Source: Cellulomonas flavigena DSM 20109 (GTDB lineage: Bacteria > Actinomycetota > Actinomycetes > Actinomycetales > Cellulomonadaceae). Taken from it: a DNA stretch of 64,000 bases. Where the stretch lies: positions 3,596,001 through 3,660,000 of the forward strand of contig NC_014151.1 of assembly GCF_000092865.1 (NCBI RefSeq), given 5' to 3'. Of this stretch, positions 49,194-56,805 are shown one piece after another (the first letter of the stretch is position 1; each line of letters begins with the position of its first letter). Made by a program: the position numbers and the translations under genes. The notes beneath the pieces are model-generated. The model was not told the DNA's origin. It ran no database searches and saw only the letters and a program-made list of their open reading frames with translations.

Positions 49194-50312
49194 TGTTGCG
49201 TCTCATGAGGTTGGTGACACCGCGCGGGGTGTGAGCGAGGGGTAGGCCCGCCGGCGGCAGGATGGGAAGTGCGACCAACACATCCGCGCCGAGAGAGACC
49301 TACCCCTCGATGCCCCACGCTAACGCCCCGTTGACCCCTGCTGGCCGTCTTCGCCTGGTCCAGCGCTGTCAGTCCCGTCCGATCGCGCACGTCGCAGCCG
49401 AGGCCGGGATCTCCAGGCAGTGCCTGAGCAAGTGGAAGGCCCGCTACGAGCAGCTCGGCGAGGTCGGGCTGCTGGACCGTTCCAGCGCCCCGCACGCCAG
49501 CCCCACGCAGCTGCCGGCGGACGTGGTCGAGCAGATCGAACGTCTGCGGCGGGAGCACAAGTGGACCGCCCGTCAGATCCACCTCGAGCTGACCCGCACC
49601 GGCCACCGCGTCTCGCTTGCGACGATCTCGCGGTGGCTGGTCCGGCTCGGGATCAACCGGCGCCGGGACATCGACCCCGACGGGTCCACCAACCGCAGCA
49701 CCGGGCGGATCATCGCCCGCTACCCCGGGCACATGGTCCACCTGGACGTGAAGAAGGTCGGCCGGATCCCCGACGGCGGCGGGTGGCGCGCCCACGGGCG
49801 CGGATCCACGCAGGACAAGGCCGCGCAGCGCGCCAAGACCTCCGGCGCTCGGGCGGGCTACGTCTACCTGCACTCCGCGATCGACGGGTACTCCCGGCTG
49901 GCCTACACCGAGCACCTGCCCGACGAGAAGGCCGCCACCACGATCGGGTTCTTCCACCGCGCCAGGGCGTTCTTCGCCGCCCACGGCATCGGTCGGATCG
50001 TCCGCGTCGTGACGGACAACGGCGCGAACTACAAGGCGACCGCGTTCACCCGCACCGTGGTCGCGGTCGCCTCCCGGCACCAGCGCATCCGCCCGCACAC
50101 GCCGCGGCACAACGGCAAGGTCGAGCGCTACAACCGGATCCTGGCCGAGGAGCTGCTCTACGCCCGGATCTGGACCTGCGAGGCTGAACGCGCCGCTGCG
50201 ATCAAGATCTGGAACGTCCACTACAACTACCATCGCGCTCACACCGCCGTCGGCGACCGACCCCCGGCCTCACGCCTGCGCGCGGGCGTCACCAACGTCA
50301 TGAGCCAGAACA
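49194..50312 (+). mobile_element. IS481-family insertion sequence, copy B
   Basis: The 1119-bp element has the same TGTT...AACA ends as copy A and is flanked by the duplication TCTAGG (49188-49193, 50313-50318). It inserted downstream of nothing identifiable, between the YhaO-like gene start and the zinc-ribbon gene. Confidence 0.93.
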
Positions 50313-50317
50313 TCTAG
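49310..50317 (+). CDS. IS481-family transposase, copy B
   Basis: The 335-aa transposase is nearly the same as copy A, with the helix-turn-helix IAHVAAEAGISRQCLSKWKA, HLDVKKVG, DGYSRLAYTEHLPDE and RVVTDNGANYKA. Most differences are synonymous or conservative. The last residue is Ile here and Ser in copy A because the final codon and the TAG stop come from the different target duplications (TCTAGG and GCTAGG). Confidence 0.95.
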   Translation: MPHANAPLTPAGRLRLVQRCQSRPIAHVAAEAGISRQCLSKWKARYEQLGEVGLLDRSSAPHASPTQLPADVVEQIERLRREHKWTARQIHLELTRTGHRVSLATISRWLVRLGINRRRDIDPDGSTNRSTGRIIARYPGHMVHLDVKKVGRIPDGGGWRAHGRGSTQDKAAQRAKTSGARAGYVYLHSAIDGYSRLAYTEHLPDEKAATTIGFFHRARAFFAAHGIGRIVRVVTDNGANYKATAFTRTVVAVASRHQRIRPHTPRHNGKVERYNRILAEELLYARIWTCEAERAAAIKIWNVHYNYHRAHTAVGDRPPASRLRAGVTNVMSQNI

Positions 50318-50348
50318 GCGTTCAGAGCCGCGCAATTCGTCGGATGAA

Positions 50349-50453
50349 TTACTTCCGCACGATGGTGTCGCAGCTTGAGCACTTCAACTGGTTCGTGGTA
50401 TACGGCTGAAGCGTGTATCGCCCGCACACGGGGCACTCATGTCCCTTGGCCAC
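50349..50453 (-). CDS. 34-aa zinc-ribbon protein
   Basis: The GTG at 50453 has AGAGGAG five bases upstream. The frame encodes VAKGHECPVCGRYTLQPYTT then NQLKCSSCDTIVRK and ends in TAA, a rare stop here. Two CxxC pairs (CPVC, CSSC) make a minimal zinc ribbon, as in many very small actinobacterial proteins. An ATG five codons upstream (50468) is the alternative. Local base composition is lower in GC than the surroundings, which suggests transfer. Role unknown; nucleic-acid binding is possible. Confidence 0.72.
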   Translation of the reverse strand: MAKGHECPVCGRYTLQPYTTNQLKCSSCDTIVRK

Positions 50454-50710
50454 GGCGACTCCTCTCATTGGTACTGCCCGCGAGCGGTTCGCGTCCCGCC
50501 GACCGTAGCGTGGGCTGTGCCGAGGTCCGGGATTGATTGCATCAAAGTCACCCGGTTGACCTGCAGTTTCGCAACTAATGCCCCCGGGCGGTGGCCGACG
50601 TCAACGGACGAAGGGCCGCCTCGAAGTGGGAGGGCTGCGCCCTTCTCCGCCGCCTCGTAGCCGTTACCGTCGAGCCGCTGCACCGAGCCTGTCCTCAGGT
50701 GCCGTGGGCG

Positions 50711-50730
50711 CGGGCTCAGCGCTGAGCCCG
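50711..50730. repeat. 20-bp perfect palindrome
   Basis: CGGGCTCAGCGCTGAGCCCG is fully self-complementary. It lies in the 50454-50750 stretch, where no gene is seen, 20 bp before the ISL3-like left end. It could be a terminator stem without a loop or a protein-binding site. Confidence 0.5.
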
Positions 50731-50750
50731 TCAGCACTCGAAGCCAAACT

Positions 50751-50774
50751 GGCTCTTCCCAGTTGAGGGTGTAG
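50751..50774. repeat. left terminal repeat of an old ISL3-like element
   Basis: GGCTCTTCCCAGTTGAGGGT opens this 24-bp stretch and resembles ISL3-family ends (GGCTCTTC...). Its complement matches 54347-54370 at 19 of 24 positions, so these may be the two ends of the outer, older element. Confidence 0.5.
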
Positions 50775-50881
50775 CCGGCGGCCAGGCGGCGCGAGGGACG
50801 GGCGGCGCGTCGGTGCCCGGGTAGAGGTCGAGGTCTCCCGTGGATGGAAGTTCTCACACAGCCATCCAGGAAGACCTCGAC

Positions 50882-50999
50882 GTGCCTGACGCTACCTTCA
50901 CGACCCCTGACCTGACGACGTTCTGCCGCCTCGACGAGCTCGGTCTCGTGGTCGTGGGCCAGCACCTGGAAACTGACCGGGCGGTGCTCGCTTGCCGCG
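50882..50999 (+). pseudogene. ISL3-family transposase, N-terminal fragment
   Basis: A GTG opens PDATFTTPDLTTFCRLDELG followed by LVVVGQHLETDRAVLACRV. This is the start of ISL3 transposases, just before their zinc-binding cysteines. The gene is cut at 51000 by the IS3 element. The rest of the transposase does not reappear on the other side. Confidence 0.78.
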
Positions 51000-51157
51000 T
51001 GAATCGCCCCGGGTTCGGTGGAGGCTCTCAACCCTGGAGGATGAGAGTCATGGTGGCACCGAAGAAGTACAGCGATGAGCTGCGTGAGCGGGCCACGCGG
51101 ATGGCGTTGGACGCGATCGCGGGGTCTTGACCCCTGATGGTGGACACGCGGGTGGTT

Positions 51158-52057
51158 TCACGCGGCGAGCGTCAGGTTAGCCGCGTGGTGGGCGTTCTCG
51201 TAGTCGGTGGGGCTGAGGTAGCCGCAGGTGGAGTGCCGCCGGCGGGTGTTGTAGCGGGTGATCCAGGTGAACACCTCGTGGCGGGCGGTGGGCGAGTCGG
51301 GCCAGCCGTGCGCGCCGGCGAGGGTCTCGCGCTTGAGGGTGGCGTTGAAGGACTCGGCCATCGCGTTGTCCGCCGAGGTGCCCACGGCGCCCATCGAGCG
51401 CGACACGCCCAGGCGGGTGCACAGCTGCGCGTAGACCTTGGCTCCGTACTGGGCTCCGTGGTCGGTGTGCATCACGGCCCCGGCCAGGGTGCCGCGGGTC
51501 GCGGCGGCCGCGAGCAGCGCGTCGGTGACCAGGTCGGTGCGCATGTGGTCGGCGATGGACCAGCCGACCAGGCGCCGGGAGAAGCAGTCGATGACGGTGG
51601 CCAGGTAGAGGAACCCGTCGTCGCCGCAGGGCAGGTAGGTGATGTCCCCGACGTACTTGGCGTTCGGCTCGCTCGCGGTGAAGTCCCGCTCGAGCAGGTC
51701 CGGCACCAACGCGGCGCCGGGGTCGGGCACCGTGGTGCGCACGCGTCGTCGCAGCCGGATCCCCGCGATGCGGTGCTCGCGCATCACCCGGGCCACCCGC
51801 TTGTGGTTGACCCGCGCGTCGGGGGCGGCGCCGTCGTTGAGCTCGACGGTGATCCGCGGTGCCCCGCACGCACGATCCTGCACGTGCACCGCGCGGATAC
51901 GCGCGGCCAGCGCCTCGTCACCGGCCGCCCGCGCGGCGCGAGCCGGCGCGGCGGCCAGCCACTTGTAGAACGAGGACCGGGCCACACACAGCACCTGACA
52001 CAGCCGCTTCACCTCGAAGGTGTTGGAGTGCTCGGCGACGAACTGGAAGCGGCTCAC
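51158..52057 (-). CDS. IS3-family transposase orfB (element Y)
   Basis: The 299-aa integrase-type catalytic subunit shows YVGDITYLPCGDDGFLYLAT, VIDCFSRRLVGWS, VMHTDHGAQYGAKVYAQL and DNAMAESFNATLKRETL, supplying the DDE residues. It ends with RYNTRRRHSTCGYLSPTDYE. It overlaps orfA by 4 bp, as expected for the frameshift fusion of IS3 elements. The frame is intact and the element may be active. Confidence 0.94.
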   Translation of the reverse strand: MSRFQFVAEHSNTFEVKRLCQVLCVARSSFYKWLAAAPARAARAAGDEALAARIRAVHVQDRACGAPRITVELNDGAAPDARVNHKRVARVMREHRIAGIRLRRRVRTTVPDPGAALVPDLLERDFTASEPNAKYVGDITYLPCGDDGFLYLATVIDCFSRRLVGWSIADHMRTDLVTDALLAAAATRGTLAGAVMHTDHGAQYGAKVYAQLCTRLGVSRSMGAVGTSADNAMAESFNATLKRETLAGAHGWPDSPTARHEVFTWITRYNTRRRHSTCGYLSPTDYENAHHAANLTLAA

Positions 52058-52383
52058 CAGTTCGTCTCCCCGGCGAAATACTTCGCCGCCGCGCGCAGGA
52101 TCTCCCGCTCGGTGGCCAGCTTGCGCCGTTCGTCCTCCAGCTCGACGACCCGCGACCGCAGCCGTGCCAGCTCCTGCTCGGGCGTCTCGTCCGGCGGCGC
52201 GGACCTACCGGCCGGGCGGGACTGCCCGCGGATCGGCACCCCCGCGGCCTTGATCCACGCCGAGAGCGTGGAGTCCATGATCCCCAGGTCCGCCGCGATC
52301 CCCGCGACCGTCGCGCTCGGCGTCGTCCGGTACAGCTCGACCGCGTCACGGCGGAACTCCGCCGGATACGTCTTCCTTGCCAT
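52054..52383 (-). CDS. IS3-family transposase orfA (element Y)
   Basis: From ATG 52383 the 109-aa protein begins MARKTYPAEFRRDAVELYRT, a helix-turn-helix (TVAGIAADLGIMDSTLSAWI), then a coiled coil (ELARLRSRVVELEDERRKLA) ending at KYFAGETNW. It is the DNA-binding half of the element Y transposase. The longer start at 52434 has no support. Confidence 0.93.
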   Translation of the reverse strand: MARKTYPAEFRRDAVELYRTTPSATVAGIAADLGIMDSTLSAWIKAAGVPIRGQSRPAGRSAPPDETPEQELARLRSRVVELEDERRKLATEREILRAAAKYFAGETNW

Positions 52384-52704
52384 GAGCAGATCTTCTCGCT
52401 TCCTCCGGGCCAGGCCCGGGTTCAGCGTGTCCACCTCACGGGGTCAAGCCCCGCGATCGAGGGGGCAGCGGATGGGAGCGATCCGTCGGATCGCCGGTCA
52501 GCTCGACGTGCACCCCGAGGCGTTGCGCACCTGGGTCAAGCGGGCCGAGGTCGATGCCGGTGCCCGGGCGGGCACGACGAGCGAGGACGCCGCTCGGATC
52601 GCCGAGCTCGAGGCGCAGGTCCGGGACCTGAAGCGGGCGAACCACATCTTGAAGACGGCCTCGGCTTTCTTCGCGGCGGAGCTCGACCGCCCCTCCAGCA
52701 GGTA

Positions 52705-53667
52705 GTGGCCTACCTCGACGCGCACCGTCACCAGGTCGTCGAGGGACGCCAGCTCGGGGTCGAGCCGATCTGCGCGGTGCTCAAGGACACCGCCGCGAAG
52801 ATCGCTCCGAGCACGTACTACGCGGCCAAGACCAGGAAGCCCTCGGCGCGGGCGGTGCGTGACGCGCGCCTACTGCCGCTGGTCCGCAAGGTCCACGCCG
52901 ACAACCTGGGCGTCTACGGGGCGCGCAAGGTCTGGGCCGAGCTGAACCGCCAGGGCACGACGGTGGCCCGGTGCACGGTCGAACGGCTGATGACGGCCGA
53001 CGGGTTGCGCGGGATCGCCCGGGAGAAGACGACCCGCACGACGGTCAGTCACGGCGCGCAGAGCGAGCGGCCCGGTGACCTGGTCGAGCGGGAGTTCGTC
53101 GCCGATGCGCCGAACCGGTTGTGGGTCGCGGACATCACCTACATCCGCACGCACGCCGGCTGGACGTATGCCGCGTTCGTGCTCGACGTGTTCTCCCGCT
53201 ACGTCGTGGGCTGGCAGGTCTCCACGTCGCTGCGCACCGATCTGGCGCTGCACGCCCTGGACATGGGGTTGTGGGCCCGGCGGCGGGCCGGTCAAGACGT
53301 GACCGGGCTGACCCACCACTCGGACAGGGGCGTTCAGTACCGAGCGGTGCGCTACACCGAGCGCCTCGCCGAGGCGAACGCCGTCGCCTCGGTCGGGTCC
53401 AAGGGCGACTCCTACGACAACGCGATGGCCGAAGCGTTCAACTCGCTGTTCAAGGCCGAGTGCATCCGCAACCCCACGATGCGCCCGACCGGCGGCTGGA
53501 AGACCATCACCGATGTCGAGCTCGCCGTCGCGGAGTACGTCGACTGGTTCAACCACCGACGCCTGCACGGCGAGATCGGCCTCGTCCCACCCGCCGAGCA
53601 CGAGCAGCACCACTGGCAGCACTACGCTGCCCACAACCCGGCCGAACTCGAGGCCGTAGCCACGTAA
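52705..53667 (+). CDS. IS3-family transposase orfB (element X)
   Basis: GTG 52705 overlaps the orfA stop. The 320-aa integrase subunit contains GVYGARKVWAELNRQGTTVA, LWVADITYIRTHAGWTYAAF, LDVFSRYVVGW, LTHHSDRGVQYRAV and YDNAMAEAFNSLFKAECI, giving a complete DDE set. It is intact, but since orfA of the same element is split, it can act only if supplied in trans. Confidence 0.93.
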   Translation: MAYLDAHRHQVVEGRQLGVEPICAVLKDTAAKIAPSTYYAAKTRKPSARAVRDARLLPLVRKVHADNLGVYGARKVWAELNRQGTTVARCTVERLMTADGLRGIAREKTTRTTVSHGAQSERPGDLVEREFVADAPNRLWVADITYIRTHAGWTYAAFVLDVFSRYVVGWQVSTSLRTDLALHALDMGLWARRRAGQDVTGLTHHSDRGVQYRAVRYTERLAEANAVASVGSKGDSYDNAMAEAFNSLFKAECIRNPTMRPTGGWKTITDVELAVAEYVDWFNHRRLHGEIGLVPPAEHEQHHWQHYAAHNPAELEAVAT

Positions 53668-53697
53668 CCGAGCCTCCACCAAACCCGGGGCGATTCA

Positions 53698-54323
53698 ACC
53701 CCGCGCTGCGGGCCGAGCCTGTCTGGAACCCGGCCGCTCACACCGGCTCGTGGCGGGCGATCTGGGCGTACTCCGCCAAGAGAGCCGCCAGGGACGGCAA
53801 GACCCTGACCGCGCAGGAGAACCGCGCCCGCGCGGTCATCAACGGCGAGTCCGCCGCGCGCAAGCCGCGATTCGTCAAGGCCTCGACCAGCGGGTTCACC
53901 CTCGACGAGGCCGCCCTGGCACGCGCGCGGCGCCTGGTGGGTCTCAAGGGCTATGTCACGAACCTGCCCGCGACCGTGATGCCCGCACCCGAGGTGATCG
54001 CCAGCTACCACGAGCTGTGGAACGTCGAGCAGTCCTTCCGGATGTCCAAGTCGGACCTTGCAGCACGGCCGTTGTTCGCCCGCCGCCGTGACGCGATCGA
54101 GGCGCACTTGACCATCGTGTTCACCGCGCTGGCCGTCTCGCGCACCCTCCAGCAGCGATCCGGCCTCGCCCTTCGCCGGATCCTGCGGACCCTGCGGCCG
54201 CTGCGCTCCGCGACGATCGCGATCAACGGCGCCGTCCAGACCTTACCGCCCGAACTCGACGCCGACGAATGCGCGCTCGTCGACGCACTCCTGCGGGGCC
54301 GCGTCACGCACCAAAGGAAATGA
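53698..54323 (+). pseudogene. IS1634-type transposase, C-terminal fragment
   Basis: The frame lacks a start and begins at the edge of element X. It reads WRAIWAYSAKRAARDGKTLT, then GLKGYVTNLPATVMPAPEVI, YHELWNVEQSFRMSKSDLAA and DAIEAHLTIVFTALAVSRTL, which is the C-terminal third of IS1634/IS4-like transposases (LWxVEQSFRMSKxDL). The N-terminal part is absent from the window. Confidence 0.85.
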
Positions 54324-54346
54324 GCAAACTCAGGTCAGACAGCGAC

Positions 54347-54370
54347 TACACCCTGGATTGGGATAAGCCA
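54347..54370. repeat. right terminal repeat of the outer old element
   Basis: CTACACCCTGGATTGGGATA and the next four bases pair with the complement of 50751-50774 at 19 of 24 positions. They lie just after the IS1634-type fragment. Confidence 0.45.
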
Positions 54371-54431
54371 TTTTCCTGGGGAACGCGTCGCTCCAGGCTG
54401 CTCGGATCGCTTATCCCGCGAGTTCACGCCG

Positions 54432-54763
54432 GTGCGACGACGACGCGCACCTGAATCTCCCCACCGGGATCGCCACCGTGAGGTGTTCCTCGAGGCGGTC
54501 GAGGCGTACCGGGCCCGGTGGATCCGCGAGCTGGAGCGACGCCTGCACGACGTGCGACGGGGACGCGCCATCGACCAGACGTTCCGCCTCCCCGAGCCCG
54601 AGGACCACACGGACGACTACGACCGCGTGCTCGCGATGGCGCGGATGTCGGTCGACGACGTCATCGAGCTCACCGAGCACGAGTCGGCGAGTACGTGATG
54701 GACGACTGGGGCTGGAAGCGCACGTTCGAGCGCACGAGCATGCTGTACACGAGGCTGCCGTGA
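54432..54763 (+). pseudogene. frameshifted small acidic protein gene (VMDDWGWKRTF family)
   Basis: The first frame reads HREVFLEAVEAYRARWIREL, RLPEPEDHTDDYDRVLAMAR and MSVDDVIELTEHE, then runs out at 54698. In the next frame the sequence EYVMDDWGWKRTFERTSMLY continues to a TGA at 54761-54763. Both parts belong to one phage/hypothetical family with the order VFLEA, DRVLxM, MDDWxW. One missing base near 54688 explains the split. The 5' end is uncertain because it runs into IS-derived sequence. A sequencing error cannot be excluded. Confidence 0.65.
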
Positions 54764-55348
54764 GCGCGGCGACGCTGCCGGTGCTGCGCGCCGCGAACGC
54801 GTCCTTCGTGACCCCGGCCCTGCTGGTCGGTGGGGACCTCCGCACCGACGACCCGGAGGTGGCTCGCGGAGCTGGTCGACGTCGGGGTGACGCACATCGT
54901 CGACGCGCGGATCGAGTGGGACGACGACCGGTTCGTCGCCGCCCACGCCCCGGGCGTCGCCTGCCTCCACCACGGCATGGACGACGCCGGGCAGGAGGTG
55001 CCGGAAGAGTGGTTCGACGTCGCGGTCGGGTGGGCGGTGCCGGCGATCGCGGACGGCGGCGTGGTGCTGACCCACTGTCACATGGGGATCAACCGCGGTC
55101 CGTCGCTCGGGTTCGCGGTCCTGCTGGCGCTCGGGTGGGCGCCCGTGGAGGCCATGGCGGCGATCCGTGCGGCGCGTCCGATCGCCTACGCCGCCTATGC
55201 CGAGGACGCGTTGCGCTGGCACCACTGGCGGAGCGCCGTCGGTCCGCGGCGGCGCGCTGCCGAGGTGGCGGAGCTCGACGCCTGGAGGCGGGAGAACCCG
55301 ATGGACGTGCGGCGCGCGATCCGCGCGGCTGCCGGTGGCGTGGCGTGA
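54760..55348 (+). pseudogene. dual-specificity phosphatase-like gene with a frameshift
   Basis: A GTG overlapping the previous stop (GTGA) starts SAATLPVLRAANASFVTPAL then LVGGDLRTDDPEVA. Near 54858 the frame shifts by one base to LAELVDVGVTHIVDARIEWD. The active site follows as HCHMGINRGPS, a CX5R cysteine phosphatase loop, near 55077-55109. The rest (GFAVLLALGWAPVEAMAAIR) is as in dual-specificity phosphatases. If the shift is real, translation from GTG 54830 would give a shorter protein with a foreign N-terminus. Two adjacent shifts suggest local decay or poor sequence. Confidence 0.7.
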
Positions 55349-55411
55349 AGACGGCCCCCTCGGCGACGCGCACGTCGCACGCGTGCGCGCTGCCGAGGTG
55401 GCCCCGGCCTA

Positions 55412-56545
55412 TCAACGGGCGAGCGGACTTGTGTCGGCTCCTCGTGCTACCCGGCCAGCGGCCGCGCTCTTGAGCAGACGCTGGAAGTCCGGCAAAGCAC
55501 TGGCCCCCATCCAGAACAAGGGATTGGCGTCGGCGCGCGTCATGTCAGCCGCGTAGTCGGGGAATTCTCTGTAGAAGCTGTCCCAGCAGTCCGGACCGAT
55601 GCCACGCGCAAGGGAGACCGGGTCGCGGAGCGGAAGACCGCAGACCCCACAGGCTCCGCGCACGGGATTGACGAATCCCTTGAATCCGCGGCCGGCGAAA
55701 GCCTGACGGTACTTGGCCTCATCATGTACGCGAAGAAGTCTGTGCCGGGCCTCAGCACCATCGGCGAGATCGACCCGGATCGCGAGCTGCTGCAGATCGC
55801 GGAGCTCGAGTCCGTCGTGCACGAGTCCGAGTGCCGCGCGGACTGCACTGAAGGCGCGATCGCTGCGCCACGTCGCGATGGCGGGGATCTGTGGTGTGAC
55901 GGTCAGGTAGTCGGGTCGGTCCCAGGCGCAGGGGTGCTCGCGCGGCCAGACGTGCCAACCTCGGCGTCGCAGCAGTTCTGCCAGCTGACGGTTGTCAGGC
56001 ACGCACCATGCGACGAAACAGGGGTAGTCGTCGATGATCACGCGCTGGATCGAGAGGCTCAGCCCAGCGGGTAGGCAGGTGAGTTCGAGTCGATCGACCA
56101 ACGAGTCCTCGAGAGTCGCGGGTGCCCGCGAAGAGAGGTCGCCCCAGGACTCCACCGGGGGTTTGCGCCCGAGCGGGAAGGGGTGCAAGCGGAAACCGCT
56201 CGGCTTGAACCCGGGCTGGATGTCCTGCTGGCGCAGAAGCCGCTGACGCTCCGCGGCACCGAGCGCCGGCGTCTTGACGCGTGGCGCGGCTGGACTGCCT
56301 GAACCGGCGCCGGCGTCCTGCGCCTTGCCGGCGGCGGCCGGGAACCAGATCGGCGGGGAATCGCCGACCCTACGGAAGAGGTCGGTGCGGCGGTACAGGA
56401 CGCTGTTCATCTCCGTGGCGTCGGCGTCGAAGCCACGGGTGTGCAGCTCTCGGAGAAGCGCCCGCTTGTCCATGCCTGCCCGCTCGGTCAGGCAGGCCAT
56501 GAGAGCGTCGGTCAGCCGCGCTCTTCGGTCGCTCCTGTTCGCCAT
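55412..56545 (-). CDS. DUF6011-like zinc-finger protein with N-terminal winged helix
   Basis: From ATG 56545 the protein has 377 residues. The first 70 resemble a winged helix (MDKRALLRELHTRGFDADAT, EMNSVLYRRTDLFRRVGD). The middle has a strand-rich domain (RVIIDDYPCFVAWCVPDNRQ, GWHVWPREHPCAW). Near 320-345 comes CGVCGLPLRDPVSLARGIGP plus DC, the C-x2-C...GIGPxC pattern of DUF6011-type zinc fingers. It is on the same strand as the Hsp70-NYN operon, 260 bp downstream of it, and could belong to that locus. Function unknown. Confidence 0.75.
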   Translation of the reverse strand: MANRSDRRARLTDALMACLTERAGMDKRALLRELHTRGFDADATEMNSVLYRRTDLFRRVGDSPPIWFPAAAGKAQDAGAGSGSPAAPRVKTPALGAAERQRLLRQQDIQPGFKPSGFRLHPFPLGRKPPVESWGDLSSRAPATLEDSLVDRLELTCLPAGLSLSIQRVIIDDYPCFVAWCVPDNRQLAELLRRRGWHVWPREHPCAWDRPDYLTVTPQIPAIATWRSDRAFSAVRAALGLVHDGLELRDLQQLAIRVDLADGAEARHRLLRVHDEAKYRQAFAGRGFKGFVNPVRGACGVCGLPLRDPVSLARGIGPDCWDSFYREFPDYAADMTRADANPLFWMGASALPDFQRLLKSAAAGRVARGADTSPLAR

Positions 56546-56805
56546 GCGCGTGTCCTTCGTCTGGCTTCTCTCAGGGGTAAGCCCTTCCACGGCGGCAGCC
56601 CGCCACGCTGTCTCGACAGACCGCTGCGGAGACCGCTCGTCTGACGCGCGCCTACCTGTCCATCGGCCGGACGCGGGTCAGTGTTGATCGATCGCTGGGG
56701 TGACGCCGCTCCGTATGGGCCGCACTCGATGGGGTGGGGCAATCGGTGGCAGAGATACGCGCCGCCCCGTGTCTCGCTCTCCCCCTTCGAGACAGCCTTC
56801 ATCAT

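Larger units (their letters stand above)
51128..52446 (-). mobile_element. IS3-family element Y, nested in element X
   Basis: The 1319-bp element begins TGACCCCTGATGGTGGACAC and ends with a near-complement (GTCCACCTCACGGGGTCA). The inverted similarity extends outside into CGATCGCGGGG and CCCCGCGATCG, so the exact ends may lie up to 15 bp further out. It carries orfA and orfB on the minus strand, both intact. Confidence 0.87.
51050..52705 (+). pseudogene. IS3 element X orfA, split by element Y
   Basis: The 5' part (ATG 51050, VAPKKYSDELRERATRMALD) stops at 51127 where element Y begins. The 3' part resumes after 52446 with MGAIRRIAGQLDVHPEALRT and continues through the leucine-zipper region RIAELEAQVRDLKRANHILK to SSR and TAG at 52703-52705. 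The interruption inactivates it. This ORF is the helix-turn-helix subunit of IS3 transposase. Confidence 0.87.
51000..53697 (+). mobile_element. IS3-family element X, interrupted by element Y
   Basis: Inverted ends TGAATCGCCCCGGGTTCGGT (51000-51019) and the complement at 53678-53697 (one mismatch) bound the element. Without element Y it is 1379 bp. The flanks carry no matching 3- or 4-bp target duplication (GCG against ACC), and they belong to different transposase families. Confidence 0.87.
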
